64,000 bases of DNA from an uncultured Hungatella sp. (GCA_910585435.1 CAJUEJ010000002.1:62001-126000); one strand, 5' to 3'. Positions 25,171-34,728 are shown, counted from the first letter of the stretch. Numbers and translations: made by a program. The notes: generated by a model from the letters alone, not told the origin.

Positions 25171-25207
25171 CAAAAGCTTATCCGAATCGTATCATGAGAA
25201 TTTTAAA

Positions 25208-25241
25208 CGCCGCCGGCAGCTTGTATCCACTGCCGGCGGCG
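25208..25241. terminator. Bidirectional terminator
   Basis: A perfect 12-bp G/C stem (CGCCGCCGGCAG/CTGCCGGCGGCG, loop of 10) lies between convergent gene ends. On the minus strand it is followed by TTTAAAATT and on the plus strand by CCTTCTTTAATT. Confidence 0.85.
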
Positions 25242-25247
25242 CCTTCT

Positions 25248-25886
25248 TTAATTCAAGACTTCCTCCACTGCCTTTTTCAGATTCTCATCCTTACAGTTGT
25301 CCCAGAAAAACTCACCGAATCCCCTGGTGGCCAAAGCTCCCTTCACCAGCTCCCGATCCAGTTCCTTCAGAATCGTAGCCATATCCCGGTAGGTCACTGT
25401 CTTTACCTGATCCAGAATCTTTTTATTCCGCTTCTCCGGCACGGCTCTCTCTCTGGGATATCCCTGCCCGCTTTCCTCACAGTACAGCTTCTCAAAGATA
25501 TACTCCAGATTCAGATCGCCGCCCCATCCAAAGCCTTTTGCAAAAGGAAGGGCAATGGCATTGCCGTCGTTGATCTGTGCAAATGTGTACGCATCCAGAG
25601 GATCCTCCACATGGCCGCAGATAACCCCCGGGAAGGAGTTGCATGCCAGCATGGCGCCCTCGCCTGTGCCGCAGCCGGTAATCACATAGTCTGCAGCCCC
25701 TGAATTCAGAAGAACCGCAGCCAGAATTCCCACCTGCACATAGGTCAGCTGTGCCTCATCGTCAGCTGCATACATGCCGTAATTAAACACCTGATGTCCC
25801 ATAGGCTCCACTACTTTTTTGAGGGCCGCCTCAATCATGCTGTTCTTTCCGCCCTGGCTGTTCTCATTGATCAATGCTATCTTCAT
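25248..25886 (-). CDS. RpiB/LacA/LacB-family sugar-phosphate isomerase
   Basis: This 212-residue protein belongs to the ribose-5-phosphate isomerase B / galactose-6-phosphate isomerase family. It starts MKIALINENSQGG, has GHQVFNYGMY and the active-site stretch DYVITGCGTGEGAMLACNS. It is longer than classic RpiB (about 150) because of a C-terminal helical extension, a known subgroup of unassigned specificity. GGAGAG precedes the ATG at 25886; the open frame extends upstream without similarity. A second, classic RpiB lies at 44698-45144, so this one probably handles another sugar phosphate. Confidence 0.85.
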   Translation of the reverse strand: MKIALINENSQGGKNSMIEAALKKVVEPMGHQVFNYGMYAADDEAQLTYVQVGILAAVLLNSGAADYVITGCGTGEGAMLACNSFPGVICGHVEDPLDAYTFAQINDGNAIALPFAKGFGWGGDLNLEYIFEKLYCEESGQGYPRERAVPEKRNKKILDQVKTVTYRDMATILKELDRELVKGALATRGFGEFFWDNCKDENLKKAVEEVLN

Positions 25887-25973
25887 ATACTCTCCATTCC
25901 GCCTAAACCGCAGGCTAATCTTTTTGTGTATTATAATTTTACTACCATCCTGCCAATGATACAAGCATTTAAA

Positions 25974-26945
25974 TCATTCTCCGGGAAATACAATACCCCA
26001 CTGCCGCCGCAGCTCATCCATCCACCTCATCATGCAAAGGCTCTCCTCATGAGGCATCTGGGGGCACTGGGTCTCTCCTCTCTGGATGGCGTAGACACAG
26101 GCCTCCACCTCATACTCATACCCGCTGATCTGCTCCGGCCTGTCATAAGCCGCCACCAGGCTTCGCTTTAGGTCGAATACCCGGATCTCCTCACAGTTAT
26201 TAATATTCTGGACTTCGATGTACCCTTTGTCCCCGCATATAAGCCCCCGTCTGTCGCCAAGCCCCATGGCACTGCTGTTTAAAACAGCCATCCTGCCGTC
26301 CTTGTAGGTCAGTGTTATGCTGTTCTGCATATCCACCCCTGCATCATTCTTCACTGCGGTTCCGCTGATAGCAGCCACATCATTGCCAAAGACCATGGAC
26401 GCAAAGTTCAGCGTATAGACCCCCAGATCCAAAAGAGCTCCGCCTGCCAGGTGAGGGCTTACGATCCGCTCCTTCCAGCTGACTACATATCCTAAATTAG
26501 CTGTCAGCATATAGGGCTTCCCTATAATCCCGCTGTTTAACACATCCTCCAGCCGCTTCCTCATCGGTATGTATCTGGTCCAGATAGCCTCCGTCAAAAG
26601 GAGCCCTTTCTCCCTGGCCATGGCAAATACCTCTGCGGCCTGCTTTTCATTGACCGTAAATGCCTTCTCACACAGCACATGCTTTCCGTGTTCCAGACAC
26701 AGCTTTATGTGTTCATAGTGGAAGGAATGAGGGGTGGCAATGTAGATAAGCTCCACTTGCGGATCCCTTACCAGCTCCTCATAGGAGCCAAAGGCCTTCG
26801 TAAATCCATATTTCCGGGCAAATACCTCCGCCCGGTCAAGATCCCTGGCCCCCACTCCATAGCACTCCACACTGTCCAGCTCCCGGATCGTAGACGCCAT
26901 GGTGGAAGCAATATTACCTGCTCCCAAAATCCCCATTTTCACCAT
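25974..26945 (-). CDS. Gfo/Idh/MocA-family oxidoreductase
   Basis: The 323-residue protein has an N-terminal Rossmann fold (MGILGAGNIASTM) and the family motif HVLCEKAFTVNEKQA, where Ala replaces the usual Pro after Glu-Lys; the lysine is kept. The C-terminal alpha/beta domain contains GGALLDLGVYTLNFA, where the usual catalytic histidine position is Tyr. It most resembles the dihydrodiol or glucose-fructose oxidoreductase-like branch acting on sugars or inositols with NAD(P). It lies between the isomerase and azlCD, each with its own spacing of 30-90 nt. Its substrate is unknown. Confidence 0.85.
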   Translation of the reverse strand: MVKMGILGAGNIASTMASTIRELDSVECYGVGARDLDRAEVFARKYGFTKAFGSYEELVRDPQVELIYIATPHSFHYEHIKLCLEHGKHVLCEKAFTVNEKQAAEVFAMAREKGLLLTEAIWTRYIPMRKRLEDVLNSGIIGKPYMLTANLGYVVSWKERIVSPHLAGGALLDLGVYTLNFASMVFGNDVAAISGTAVKNDAGVDMQNSITLTYKDGRMAVLNSSAMGLGDRRGLICGDKGYIEVQNINNCEEIRVFDLKRSLVAAYDRPEQISGYEYEVEACVYAIQRGETQCPQMPHEESLCMMRWMDELRRQWGIVFPGE

Positions 26946-26976
26946 AGTTTCCCCTTTCCATACTAAATAATAAACC

Positions 26977-27273
26977 CTAAATCAACTGCAGCAAAAACAC
27001 CAGGCCGCAGCACCCCAAGGATACTGCAAACAAACTGACCTTATGATAGCCCAGTACCATAGCCGTAATAAATCCCACCCAGGAAATCCAGGGCACATCT
27101 GTAATCTCTAAAATCGCCGGAAATGTCATCACCGCCAGCGTAACATAGGGCACATAGGTCAGAAAGGAACGGAAGGTTCTGTTTTTAATCTCTTCCCTGA
27201 ACAGGGTCATGGGAATCACCCGGATCAAATATGTAGTCACAGCCATCACCAGAATATATCCATAATTTCTCAT
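26977..27273 (-). CDS. azlD: AzlD-family small subunit of a branched-chain amino acid exporter
   Basis: This 98-residue hydrophobic protein has about four predicted membrane helices and the family motif VTTYLIRVIPM near the start and FLTYVPYVTLAVMTFPAIL in the middle. AzlC and AzlD together form a membrane transporter that exports branched-chain amino acids or analogues. It overlaps azlC by 4 nt (ATGA). Confidence 0.9.
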   Translation of the reverse strand: MRNYGYILVMAVTTYLIRVIPMTLFREEIKNRTFRSFLTYVPYVTLAVMTFPAILEITDVPWISWVGFITAMVLGYHKVSLFAVSLGCCGLVFLLQLI

Positions 27274-27986
27274 TTGCCTTCCCTATCCTCCTCTTCATTT
27301 ACAGGAAACAGAAGCGCTGCTCCCATGGAGATCACCAGGGTCAGGATGATAATCTTCATTCCTGATGAGATAAAATCGAAACAGGGCAGCCTGTGAAACA
27401 GGGCGCTGAGGGCCATGGAAAGAAAAATAATCGGAAGAAGCAGCTTGTTCTCCCTGGCTGCCGGCATGAAAATCGCAATAAACATTCCGTACAAAGCCAT
27501 GTTCATGGCGCTTAAAAACTTCTGGGGCAGCATACTGGTAGACAGTATTCCCACCAGCGTCCCAAGAGTCCATCCCGGTATGGCCACACTCATGGCGCCA
27601 TAGGTATACCAGGGGTTCAGCTTCCCTTTCTGAGAGATAGACAGCCCGAAAATCTCATCCGTGATCCCAAAGGACATAATAAGCCGGTGGTAAAACGGCA
27701 GCTTTGTATCCACCTTCTGTGACAGGGCACAGGACATGAGGCAATACCTCAGATTAATCACCACCTGGGAAACTACCATCTCCAGATAGGGGGCTCCTGC
27801 TGCAATAACCCCAAAAGATGCAAACTGTCCTGCTGACGTCAGGTTTGTCAAAGACATGACGGTTGCCTGAGCCGGTGTCAGGTTCGCCATCCTGGCTGCA
27901 ATGCCGATGGTGACAGACACAACAAAATATCCCAGTGCCACAGGAATCCCTTCCCTCATTCCTTTCAGATATAGTTGACGCTGCAT
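27270..27986 (-). CDS. azlC: AzlC-family large subunit of a branched-chain amino acid exporter
   Basis: The 238-residue membrane protein matches AzlC: GMREGIPVALGYFVVSVTIG near the N-terminus, SLTNLTSAGQFA, and a conserved NLRYCLMSCALS stretch, with about 7 helices. I chose the ATG at 27986 since AAAGAGGAAAGGGAC directly precedes it and the family begins there; the open frame continues upstream into the leader. The leader contains a long hairpin (28002-28089) that ends 15 nt before the start codon. Confidence 0.92.
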   Translation of the reverse strand: MQRQLYLKGMREGIPVALGYFVVSVTIGIAARMANLTPAQATVMSLTNLTSAGQFASFGVIAAGAPYLEMVVSQVVINLRYCLMSCALSQKVDTKLPFYHRLIMSFGITDEIFGLSISQKGKLNPWYTYGAMSVAIPGWTLGTLVGILSTSMLPQKFLSAMNMALYGMFIAIFMPAARENKLLLPIIFLSMALSALFHRLPCFDFISSGMKIIILTLVISMGAALLFPVNEEEDREGK

Positions 27987-28001
27987 GTCCCTTTCCTCTT
28001 T

Positions 28002-28089
28002 ATGTACTCTCGGAGTCTCTCTGTGCCTGATTTTGTGAGATGATTTTTCAGCCGCAAAGGCAGGTACAGGAGAGATTCCGGGAGTACAT
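28002..28089 (-). promoter_or_regulatory. Long hairpin leader of azlCD
   Basis: Arms 28070-28089 and 28002-28021 pair over 20 bp; 18 are Watson-Crick and two are G-U type. The loop is 48 nt. A plausible promoter (TTGTGA, 18 nt, TACCAT) lies just upstream, so the transcript would begin almost at the hairpin. The hairpin ends against the ribosome site. There is no T-box sequence and no U-run. It may mask or expose the azlC start region. Confidence 0.5.
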
Positions 28090-28185
28090 CTTTCTGCTAT
28101 GGTATGATGTAAGAAGAGACCGTCACAAAATGCTTTGTTCCAGCCCCTTCTTTTATGCATTATACATTTCCTTTTATCAGGATGT

Positions 28186-29259
28186 CTATTCCTCTACGGC
28201 ATTTTCAGCCAGAAAATCCATGACCTTAACAGGAAGAAGATAGCTGTCCACCGCTTCCTGGCCCACAGCCTGAACCATCTCTTCCCCGCTGCCAAATCCG
28301 AACTCTGCAGCCATGTCGTCTCTGTCCGAGTCCTCAATCACGATGTTCTCCTTCTGGGCAATGGCATTGATAACCAGGTTCTGTCTGGCTATCTCCCTGG
28401 ACATATCCATCAGCTGGGACTGGAAGGTTTCCATATCCTCCACCATATCCTTCAGCTCCATGCCAAAGCTGACAGCCTGGTTCTCATAAGCCTGCAGCTG
28501 CTCATCATAGTATTTCTGAACCGTCTGGTCAGAGGCAGTCACCTGTGAGGCATCCATCACCTTCAGAAACACTTCATTGGCTTTCTGATTCTCTGCATAG
28601 GCGGCTTCTGACGCTTCCAGCTCTTTGCGTATGCCGGCGCGGCACTCCTGCAAGGTGGCATACTCTGTATTGTCAGCCACAAATGCATCGTCCAGAACCG
28701 CAGGAGAAGACTCCTTCACCTGGTTGACCGTCACATCAAACACCACATCCTGGCCTGCCAGCTCCGCGCTGTGATAATTCTCCGGAAAGGTCAGATTCAG
28801 GCTTATCTCCTGGCCCTTTTTAGTTCCTATAAGCCCGTCCTCAAACCCGTCAATAAAGCTTCCGGATCCCAGAGTCAGATCATAGTCTGCGCCGGTGCCT
28901 CCCTGGAATGCAACCCCGTCCTTCATGCCTACAAAGTCAATATTTACCACATCGCCCTCTTTGGCAGCCCGATCCACTTCCGTGAAATCCGGGTTGGCAT
29001 CTACCAGCGCCTGCAGCTGCGCTTCTACCTGTTCATCTGTCACCTCTGTGGATACCGGGGTAAAGGATACCCCTATATATTCTCCCAGCGTTACGCTGTC
29101 CTGCCCGGATGAAGCTTCACTGCCTGTATCTGTTTCAGCTTCCGTCACAGCTTCTGTCTGGGCCTCTGTCTGATTCACATCCTGGCTTTTTTCAGAGCAG
29201 CCTGCCAGAAGTGCGGCTGCCGTCAGGCTGCAGATTGCTATCTTTAATACTTTCCTCAT
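28186..29259 (-). CDS. FKBP-type peptidyl-prolyl isomerase lipoprotein, trigger-factor-like
   Basis: The 357-residue protein has a lipoprotein signal (lipobox LLAGC near residue 20) and a Thr/Glu/Ala linker. An FKBP-type domain follows (EGDVVNIDFVGMKDGVAFQG, LGSGSFIDGFEDGLIG, VTVNQVKE). The C-terminal helical part (residues about 200-345) resembles the trigger-factor chaperone arm. It probably folds exported proteins at the outer face of the membrane, in the role PrsA has in other Firmicutes. TATACT with upstream TG (29364-29369) is a likely extended -10 promoter about 105 nt upstream. Confidence 0.88.
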   Translation of the reverse strand: MRKVLKIAICSLTAAALLAGCSEKSQDVNQTEAQTEAVTEAETDTGSEASSGQDSVTLGEYIGVSFTPVSTEVTDEQVEAQLQALVDANPDFTEVDRAAKEGDVVNIDFVGMKDGVAFQGGTGADYDLTLGSGSFIDGFEDGLIGTKKGQEISLNLTFPENYHSAELAGQDVVFDVTVNQVKESSPAVLDDAFVADNTEYATLQECRAGIRKELEASEAAYAENQKANEVFLKVMDASQVTASDQTVQKYYDEQLQAYENQAVSFGMELKDMVEDMETFQSQLMDMSREIARQNLVINAIAQKENIVIEDSDRDDMAAEFGFGSGEEMVQAVGQEAVDSYLLPVKVMDFLAENAVEE

Positions 29260-29428
29260 AGATTACCATCTCTCTTTTCTTAAATTAATTTTTCCGGAAC
29301 ATGTGTAAAAATCCCGCCGCCGGCAAAAGCTCTCTTTTATCTCCTGCCAGGCACGCAACGACAAGTATATCACACAATGTTCCTAAAAAAAAGAGATTCC
29401 TGAAAATTCACAAAAAATTCAGTAACTG

Positions 29429-30823
29429 TTAATTTTTATAAAACGCCTTGAAGGCCAGGTATGTATTCCACACATCCAGCTTGGACGCCAGCTCAAAAGG
29501 CGCATGCATAGACAGGATGGGCACTCCCAGATCCACCACGTCCACGTTCATGGAAGCCACAAACTTGGCGATGGTTCCGCCTCCCCCTGCGTCTACTGCT
29601 CCCAGCTCTCCGATCTGCCAGTACACGCCTTCCTTGTCCATCATGGCAATCACCTTCGCCATCAGTTCCGCGCTGGCATCATTGGAGCCTGACTTTCCTC
29701 TGGCGCCTGTATATTTGGTCAGCACACAGCCTTTATTAATATAGCTGGAATTGCGCGGGTCATATACAGAAGGGAAGGTAGGGTCAAAGGCTGCATTTAC
29801 ATCAGAAGACAGGCAGATGGAATTGCGGAACACTTCCTTTATATCGGCCCCTTCTGCCTCTGCCAAAAATGTAACGTAATCTCCCACGTAATTGGAATTC
29901 AGCCCAGTGTTCCCCTCTGAACCGATCTCCTCTTTATCTGTCAGAATCGTCACTGTCGTATAATCAGGCGTCTTTGTGTCGATCTCCGCCATCAGAGCCG
30001 TATAGGCACAGACTCTGTCATCCTGTCCGTAGGAGCCTACCATGCTGCGGTCCAGTCCCACATCACATGCCTTCTGAGACGGCACAAACTCTATCTCAGC
30101 CCGCATGAAATCACTTTCCGTAATCCCATACTGCTCATTTAAAAGCTTCAGGGCCATCAGCTTCACCGGCTCCTTCAGCTTCTCATCCTCGTCATCCACA
30201 TATGGAACGGAGCCGATAACAATATTCAGCTCTTCCCCTTTGATCCCGTCTTTTAACTTCCTCTCATTCTGCTCAGCGGACAGATGGGGCAGAAGATCTG
30301 TGACGCAGAACACCGGATCGCCGGGATTCTCCCCCAGGTTAAGCTCTATTATCTCCCCGTTTTTCTTTATAATCACACCGTGCATGGCCAGAGGAACCGT
30401 AGCCCACTGGTATTTGCGGATTCCTCCGTAATAGTGGGTTTTGAATAATGCAATCTCATCCTTTTCATACATAGGGTTCGGCTTTAAGTCAAGCCTTGGG
30501 GAATCGATATGGGCACCGTTCATACGCACCCCGTCCTTCACCGGATGGGTGCCGAATGTGGTGGCTATAATGGATTTACCCCTGTTCACATAGTACACTT
30601 TTTCCCCTGAATGATACTTTTTCCCTTCTTCAAATGCCTGATACCCGGCTTCCTTTAACATATCTACCGCAAGCTTTACACATTCTCTCTCTGTTTTCCC
30701 CTGGTTCAGGAACGTCTTATAGCCTTCGCAGAAGCCGGCAGCCTGTTCCACCTGCCCAGGCTCCTTTCTCCCGATATGGGGGAATTCCCAAGTCAGTTCC
30801 TTTTGCAGCTCTTTCCCTGTCAT
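29429..30823 (-). CDS. M18-family aminopeptidase
   Basis: The 464-residue protein is a dinuclear-zinc aminopeptidase of the M18 family: first metal histidine in NGAHIDSPRLDLK, the bridging Asp in YGQDDRVCAY, catalytic Glu-Glu in DKEEIGSEGNTG, and the C-terminal histidine in SMHAPFE. The family prefers acidic or hydrophobic N-terminal residues and makes cytosolic dodecamers. I chose the ATG at 30823 (MTGKELQKEL) because AAGGAG lies 8 nt upstream; the ATG two codons earlier is too close to that site. Confidence 0.93.
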   Translation of the reverse strand: MTGKELQKELTWEFPHIGRKEPGQVEQAAGFCEGYKTFLNQGKTERECVKLAVDMLKEAGYQAFEEGKKYHSGEKVYYVNRGKSIIATTFGTHPVKDGVRMNGAHIDSPRLDLKPNPMYEKDEIALFKTHYYGGIRKYQWATVPLAMHGVIIKKNGEIIELNLGENPGDPVFCVTDLLPHLSAEQNERKLKDGIKGEELNIVIGSVPYVDDEDEKLKEPVKLMALKLLNEQYGITESDFMRAEIEFVPSQKACDVGLDRSMVGSYGQDDRVCAYTALMAEIDTKTPDYTTVTILTDKEEIGSEGNTGLNSNYVGDYVTFLAEAEGADIKEVFRNSICLSSDVNAAFDPTFPSVYDPRNSSYINKGCVLTKYTGARGKSGSNDASAELMAKVIAMMDKEGVYWQIGELGAVDAGGGGTIAKFVASMNVDVVDLGVPILSMHAPFELASKLDVWNTYLAFKAFYKN

Positions 30824-30886
30824 TTTCATTTCTCCTTTTTTCTTAAAAGTCCACCACTGATTAAGCGGCATAAATTCAGGTGTGCT

Positions 30887-31339
30887 TTAAAAACCAAGCT
30901 CTTTGCTGTCAAGTACAAGAGTAAAAGGTCCGTCATTCACCAGCCGGACTTCCATCTCTGCTCCGAAGATCCCTCCTTCCACCTTTTTGACATGCATCCT
31001 GCACCGCTCAAGCACATGTTCATACAGCTGGTTGGCATGGGCCGGATTTCCTGCTTTCACGAAGCTGGGCCTGTTTCCCTTTTTGCAGTCAGCATATAAA
31101 GTGAACTGGCTGACTACCAGGATCTGCCCGCCTACATCAGCCAGCGACAGATTGGTCTTGCCGTTTTCATCCTGAAAAATCCGCAGCTTACAGATCTTGT
31201 CCACCATCCGATCCGCCGTCTCTATAGTATCACAATCTTCTGCTCCCAACAATATCAAAAATCCCAGATCTATCTGCCCCACAGTCTTTCCTTCCACATC
31301 CACCCGGGCCTGTTTCACTCTCTGAAGAACTGCCTTCAT
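30887..31339 (-). CDS. dtd: D-aminoacyl-tRNA deacylase
   Basis: Dtd removes D-amino acids wrongly attached to tRNA. The 150-residue protein starts MKAVLQRVKQARVDV and has the active-site SQFTLYADCKKGNRPSF and the cross-dimer Gly-Pro motif as NDGPFTL. GGAGG lies 8 nt before the ATG at 31339. It sits 31 nt after the GDPD gene stop. In many Firmicutes dtd follows relA; here the nearest alarmone gene is relQ two genes upstream. Confidence 0.96.
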   Translation of the reverse strand: MKAVLQRVKQARVDVEGKTVGQIDLGFLILLGAEDCDTIETADRMVDKICKLRIFQDENGKTNLSLADVGGQILVVSQFTLYADCKKGNRPSFVKAGNPAHANQLYEHVLERCRMHVKKVEGGIFGAEMEVRLVNDGPFTLVLDSKELGF

Positions 31340-31370
31340 CTGCCATTCCTCCTTCATGTATTCTCATAGT

Positions 31371-33176
31371 CTAGCGCAGTATCAGCAACAGATACTCTGC
31401 CACTCCCCTGGCGGACTCTTCTCCGTATAAAACCTCCCGTGCCAGCACCGGCCGGTCCGTAATCACCCCGTCTACCCCCAGGGCACTGAGCCGTTCCAGC
31501 TCCGCCCTGTCATTGACCGTCCAGGCATGTACAGCCTTTCCCGCCTCATGAGCCGCTTCCACCATTTTCCCTGTGACAAAGCTGGAGCGGATACTGATCA
31601 CATCTATAAACTCATCTGAATAATAGTCTCCGTAGGCTGCCGCTATCACATACCCTGTCCTTACATCCGGATCCATCTTCTTTATTTTTTCCAGATAATT
31701 CCGATTGGTGGAGGTGATAATACACTGATCCTGCATCTCATATTTCACCACCAGATCCAACACCTTATCAGGAAGATAGCTGTTGTTTCCCATATTTTTG
31801 ATTTCAATATTTAAATCGATCTTTCCCTTTGCAAATTCCATAACCTGCTCTAAAGTAGGAATCTTCTCTCCGGCAAATTCCGGGGAAAACCAGCTGCCCA
31901 CATCCAGGGCCTGCAGCTCTTTCAGTGTCAGGTCCGACACCTTCTTGCTGAGTCCTGTCTGCCGCTTCAGCGTACCGTCATGGAACAGCACTACGATTCC
32001 GTCTGCTGTTTCCTGCACATCGATCTCCGCCCGGTCAGCCATCTGCTCTACAGCTGCTTCCATAGCAGCCATAGTATTTTCCGGCGCTGTCAGGGAGCCT
32101 CCCCGGTGAGCCGTGATCCCTGTCTGGACAGTTATGGATTTATCAATGGAATTTCCGTTGTACACAGTCTCAAACAGGCACAGGCCTCCCACAAGCCCCA
32201 GGGCCGTCACAAAGGCCAGTACGCTGTTTCTGTTGATGAGAGGGCGCTTGGTATAAAAAAAATCCCATCCCTGGCCCGGATGCTTTTTAAGGCTTTCGTA
32301 CTGATAATATTCCACCGTCACAAGAGCTATGTGGACAGCCATGGCCATAGCTCCTGCCACCAGTAAAAAGGCCCACTCCATATGGTCTGCAATCTGCAGA
32401 AGAAGAGCCAGCTTCATATCCTGTCTCACCAGAAATGCCACTCCCAAGGCAATCACTGCCATACACCCCAGATATGTGAGAATAAATGCTCCCGCCATGA
32501 CTATCTGATAGCTGACCTGGCGAAACAGGGTGGGAAACAGCCTGCCCTTCAAAAGCTCCTGGCTTCTTCTCTGACTGTCTCTGTATGACTTCTGCTCGAT
32601 CATGCAGCCATGGAAAGAAAAGACGGAAGGGATCACAAGAGCCGCCAGGCCCACTAAAACAAGGAGGAGCCCCAGCCTGGTTAAAGGGGACGCCCACAGC
32701 TCCTTCATAACAAAATTCAGCGGCTTTACATGAGACAGCGTACGATACAGATAGTACAGATTAACCAGAATATAGTTTGCCAGCCCCAGGACAAAAAGCC
32801 GGAAATTCCCGGCTTTCAGTTCATCTGCCAGCTTGCCGGCCGCCCCCAGGAAGATCTCTCCCAGAGGCAGACAAAGGGAATAGGCGGCCCCCGAATAAAG
32901 GGTAATCAGACCGCCTATCTCCAGCAATATCAGCATAAGCCCTAAAAGCGCCAACAAAAGAAAAGTCAGAAGGCTCCATGGCTTCAGGAAAAAATATCCG
33001 GCATTTCCAAGAGTCAGATAGCTGTATCCGGACATCTTCAGGGAAAACTTTAATCCTATATTCACCAGCTGGTAAAAAATAGTCCCTGTGACGGCCCTGT
33101 ATACCAGCTCAAACAATATCAAATTTCTGAAATTTAATCCCATGATCTGATACGTCTCTTTAACTAAAGTTTTCAT
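31371..33176 (-). CDS. Membrane glycerophosphodiester phosphodiesterase
   Basis: The first 340 residues are a multi-helix membrane domain of the GDPD-membrane type (about 7-8 helices). The last 250 residues are a GDPD catalytic barrel: His-Arg in ITAHRGGSLTAPENTM, Glu-x-Asp in AEIDVQETADG, the second His in LFHDGTLKR, and NIEIKN. It is expected to hydrolyse glycerophosphodiesters from lipid or lipoteichoic acid turnover at the membrane. It is cotranscribed with dtd downstream, and possibly with relQ upstream (gap 52 nt). Confidence 0.93.
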   Translation of the reverse strand: MKTLVKETYQIMGLNFRNLILFELVYRAVTGTIFYQLVNIGLKFSLKMSGYSYLTLGNAGYFFLKPWSLLTFLLLALLGLMLILLEIGGLITLYSGAAYSLCLPLGEIFLGAAGKLADELKAGNFRLFVLGLANYILVNLYYLYRTLSHVKPLNFVMKELWASPLTRLGLLLVLVGLAALVIPSVFSFHGCMIEQKSYRDSQRRSQELLKGRLFPTLFRQVSYQIVMAGAFILTYLGCMAVIALGVAFLVRQDMKLALLLQIADHMEWAFLLVAGAMAMAVHIALVTVEYYQYESLKKHPGQGWDFFYTKRPLINRNSVLAFVTALGLVGGLCLFETVYNGNSIDKSITVQTGITAHRGGSLTAPENTMAAMEAAVEQMADRAEIDVQETADGIVVLFHDGTLKRQTGLSKKVSDLTLKELQALDVGSWFSPEFAGEKIPTLEQVMEFAKGKIDLNIEIKNMGNNSYLPDKVLDLVVKYEMQDQCIITSTNRNYLEKIKKMDPDVRTGYVIAAAYGDYYSDEFIDVISIRSSFVTGKMVEAAHEAGKAVHAWTVNDRAELERLSALGVDGVITDRPVLAREVLYGEESARGVAEYLLLILR

Positions 33177-33228
33177 CCTGTACGCATCCCTTTCAACGCC
33201 TTTTTGTGCAGCTTTACGGGGTTAAATC

Positions 33229-33873
33229 TTATGTCCTCTCTTCATTATTCCAGGCTGAAATCGCCTCATTCAGGGAGTACATCTTGGCGTCCAGAACATC
33301 CACCACATCGGCGCAGGCTTTTAAATCCTGCTGAAGATAATCCGGCGCCTTTCCCTGGGATTTATAGTAAATCTTGTGCTCCAAGGTAGCCCAGAAGTCC
33401 ATGGCTACCGTCCGAATCTGGATCTCTACCTTCGTCTCCTGCGGGCCGTCGGATAAATATACGGGAATCGTCACCACCATATGGTAGCTCTTGTAGCCGT
33501 TAGGTTTCGGATGCTTGATGTAATCTTTTACGTAGAGAACCGTTACGTCACTTTGATTGGAAATCATGTCTGCAATCTGGTAAATATCCGGTATAAAGGA
33601 ACAGATGATACGGATTCCGGCCACATCATTGATCTTTTCCTCCACATTCTCCACCGTTGCCTCCAGATTGTGAAGCTTTAGTTTTTTGACAATACTCTCT
33701 GCTGTCTTTAAACGGGTTTTTATGTGTTCAATAGGATTGTACTTGTATATCTGAATAAATTCATTGTTCAGAATCTCTATCTTTACACTTATCTCCTTCA
33801 GTGCGGAATTGTATAAAAACATCAGCGACTGCCATTGGTCAATCTGATCTCGTGTTTTGGGGATATTAGGCAT
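33229..33873 (-). CDS. relQ: Small alarmone synthetase, RelQ/YjbM type
   Basis: The 214-residue protein is a synthetase-only (p)ppGpp enzyme. The core motifs are INDVAGIRIICSF, YIKHPKPNGYKSYHMVV and the catalytic VEIQIRTVAMDFWATLEHKI. The C-terminal helix needed for tetramer formation follows (LNEAISAWNN). There is no hydrolase (HD) or TGS domain. GGAGGG precedes the ATG at 33873. It lies 33 nt after the S1-domain gene, so stress alarmone and a translation-linked protein may share a transcript. Confidence 0.92.
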   Translation of the reverse strand: MPNIPKTRDQIDQWQSLMFLYNSALKEISVKIEILNNEFIQIYKYNPIEHIKTRLKTAESIVKKLKLHNLEATVENVEEKINDVAGIRIICSFIPDIYQIADMISNQSDVTVLYVKDYIKHPKPNGYKSYHMVVTIPVYLSDGPQETKVEIQIRTVAMDFWATLEHKIYYKSQGKAPDYLQQDLKACADVVDVLDAKMYSLNEAISAWNNEERT

Positions 33874-33906
33874 GCGTATCCCTCCCAGCATAATTAATGT
33901 AGCTCT

Positions 33907-34728
33907 TTATAATTTTATATTCTTCAAAAGATCCCCTAATCCTGTGTATACTTTGTCTGTGCTCTTGTATTCAAAATCCACAGTCTCCTCCTTCTCTTCC
34001 GGCTCCAGCGCCTTCATGCTGAGACTGATTTTGTTCTCCTCCACAGACAGAATTTTTACTTTTACCTTCTGCCCCTCTTTTAAGACAACTCCGGGATGCT
34101 TGATTCTCTGGCTGCTGATCTGGGAGATGTGCAAAAGACCTGTAACCCCGTCTGCCAGCTCCACAAACGCGCCGTAGTTTTTCAGGCTCTCCACAGTGCC
34201 CTCCACAATATCCCCTGCCTTAAACGCGGACATCCTTTCCTTTCTCTGGGCATCCCTTCTCTCCTTCAGAAGCTCTTTGGCCGAAAGCACCAGGCGCTTA
34301 TTCTCCGGCTCCGCCGTAATGATGTATGTTTCAATATATTTCCCTGTCCAGTCCTCCAGCTTCTCTACGTATTCCAGGGAAAGCTGGGATGCCGGAATAA
34401 AAGCCCGGATCTCATCTACATAGGCAACGGCTCCGCCCTTGACAATCTCTTTAATCTTTACCTTCACCACAGACTTATCTGCCTGCATCTGCTTAATCTC
34501 CTGCCACTTCTGGGCATCCGGAGACTCCTCCTCCACATAAGTCTGGCTGCGGCGCTGGTCATACTCTTTATATGATGCCTCCAACTCCTTGGCATAATCT
34601 TCCATCGTTTCTGCAGGCTCTGCAGCTTCTGCCACTGCAGCTGCTTCCGTCTCCTGGGGTGCATTCTCTGCTGACTCCGTCTTCACCCCTTCTGTCTCCT
34701 GTAATTCTTTGATTCCATCTTCGTTCAT
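33907..34728 (-). CDS. Protein with two S1 RNA-binding domains
   Basis: The 273-residue protein has an acidic N-terminal arm (residues 1-90), then two S1 domains: one at about 88-155 (VVKVKIKEIVKGGAVAYVDE) and a canonical one at about 172-245 (GDIVEGTVESLKNYGAFVEL, then LHISQISSQRIKHPG). It is a short relative of ribosomal protein S1, typical of Firmicutes, and probably binds mRNA at the ribosome. GGGAGG precedes the ATG. The upstream 230 nt separate it from the divergent perR-like gene and are A/T-rich. Confidence 0.88.
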   Translation of the reverse strand: MNEDGIKELQETEGVKTESAENAPQETEAAAVAEAAEPAETMEDYAKELEASYKEYDQRRSQTYVEEESPDAQKWQEIKQMQADKSVVKVKIKEIVKGGAVAYVDEIRAFIPASQLSLEYVEKLEDWTGKYIETYIITAEPENKRLVLSAKELLKERRDAQRKERMSAFKAGDIVEGTVESLKNYGAFVELADGVTGLLHISQISSQRIKHPGVVLKEGQKVKVKILSVEENKISLSMKALEPEEKEETVDFEYKSTDKVYTGLGDLLKNIKL

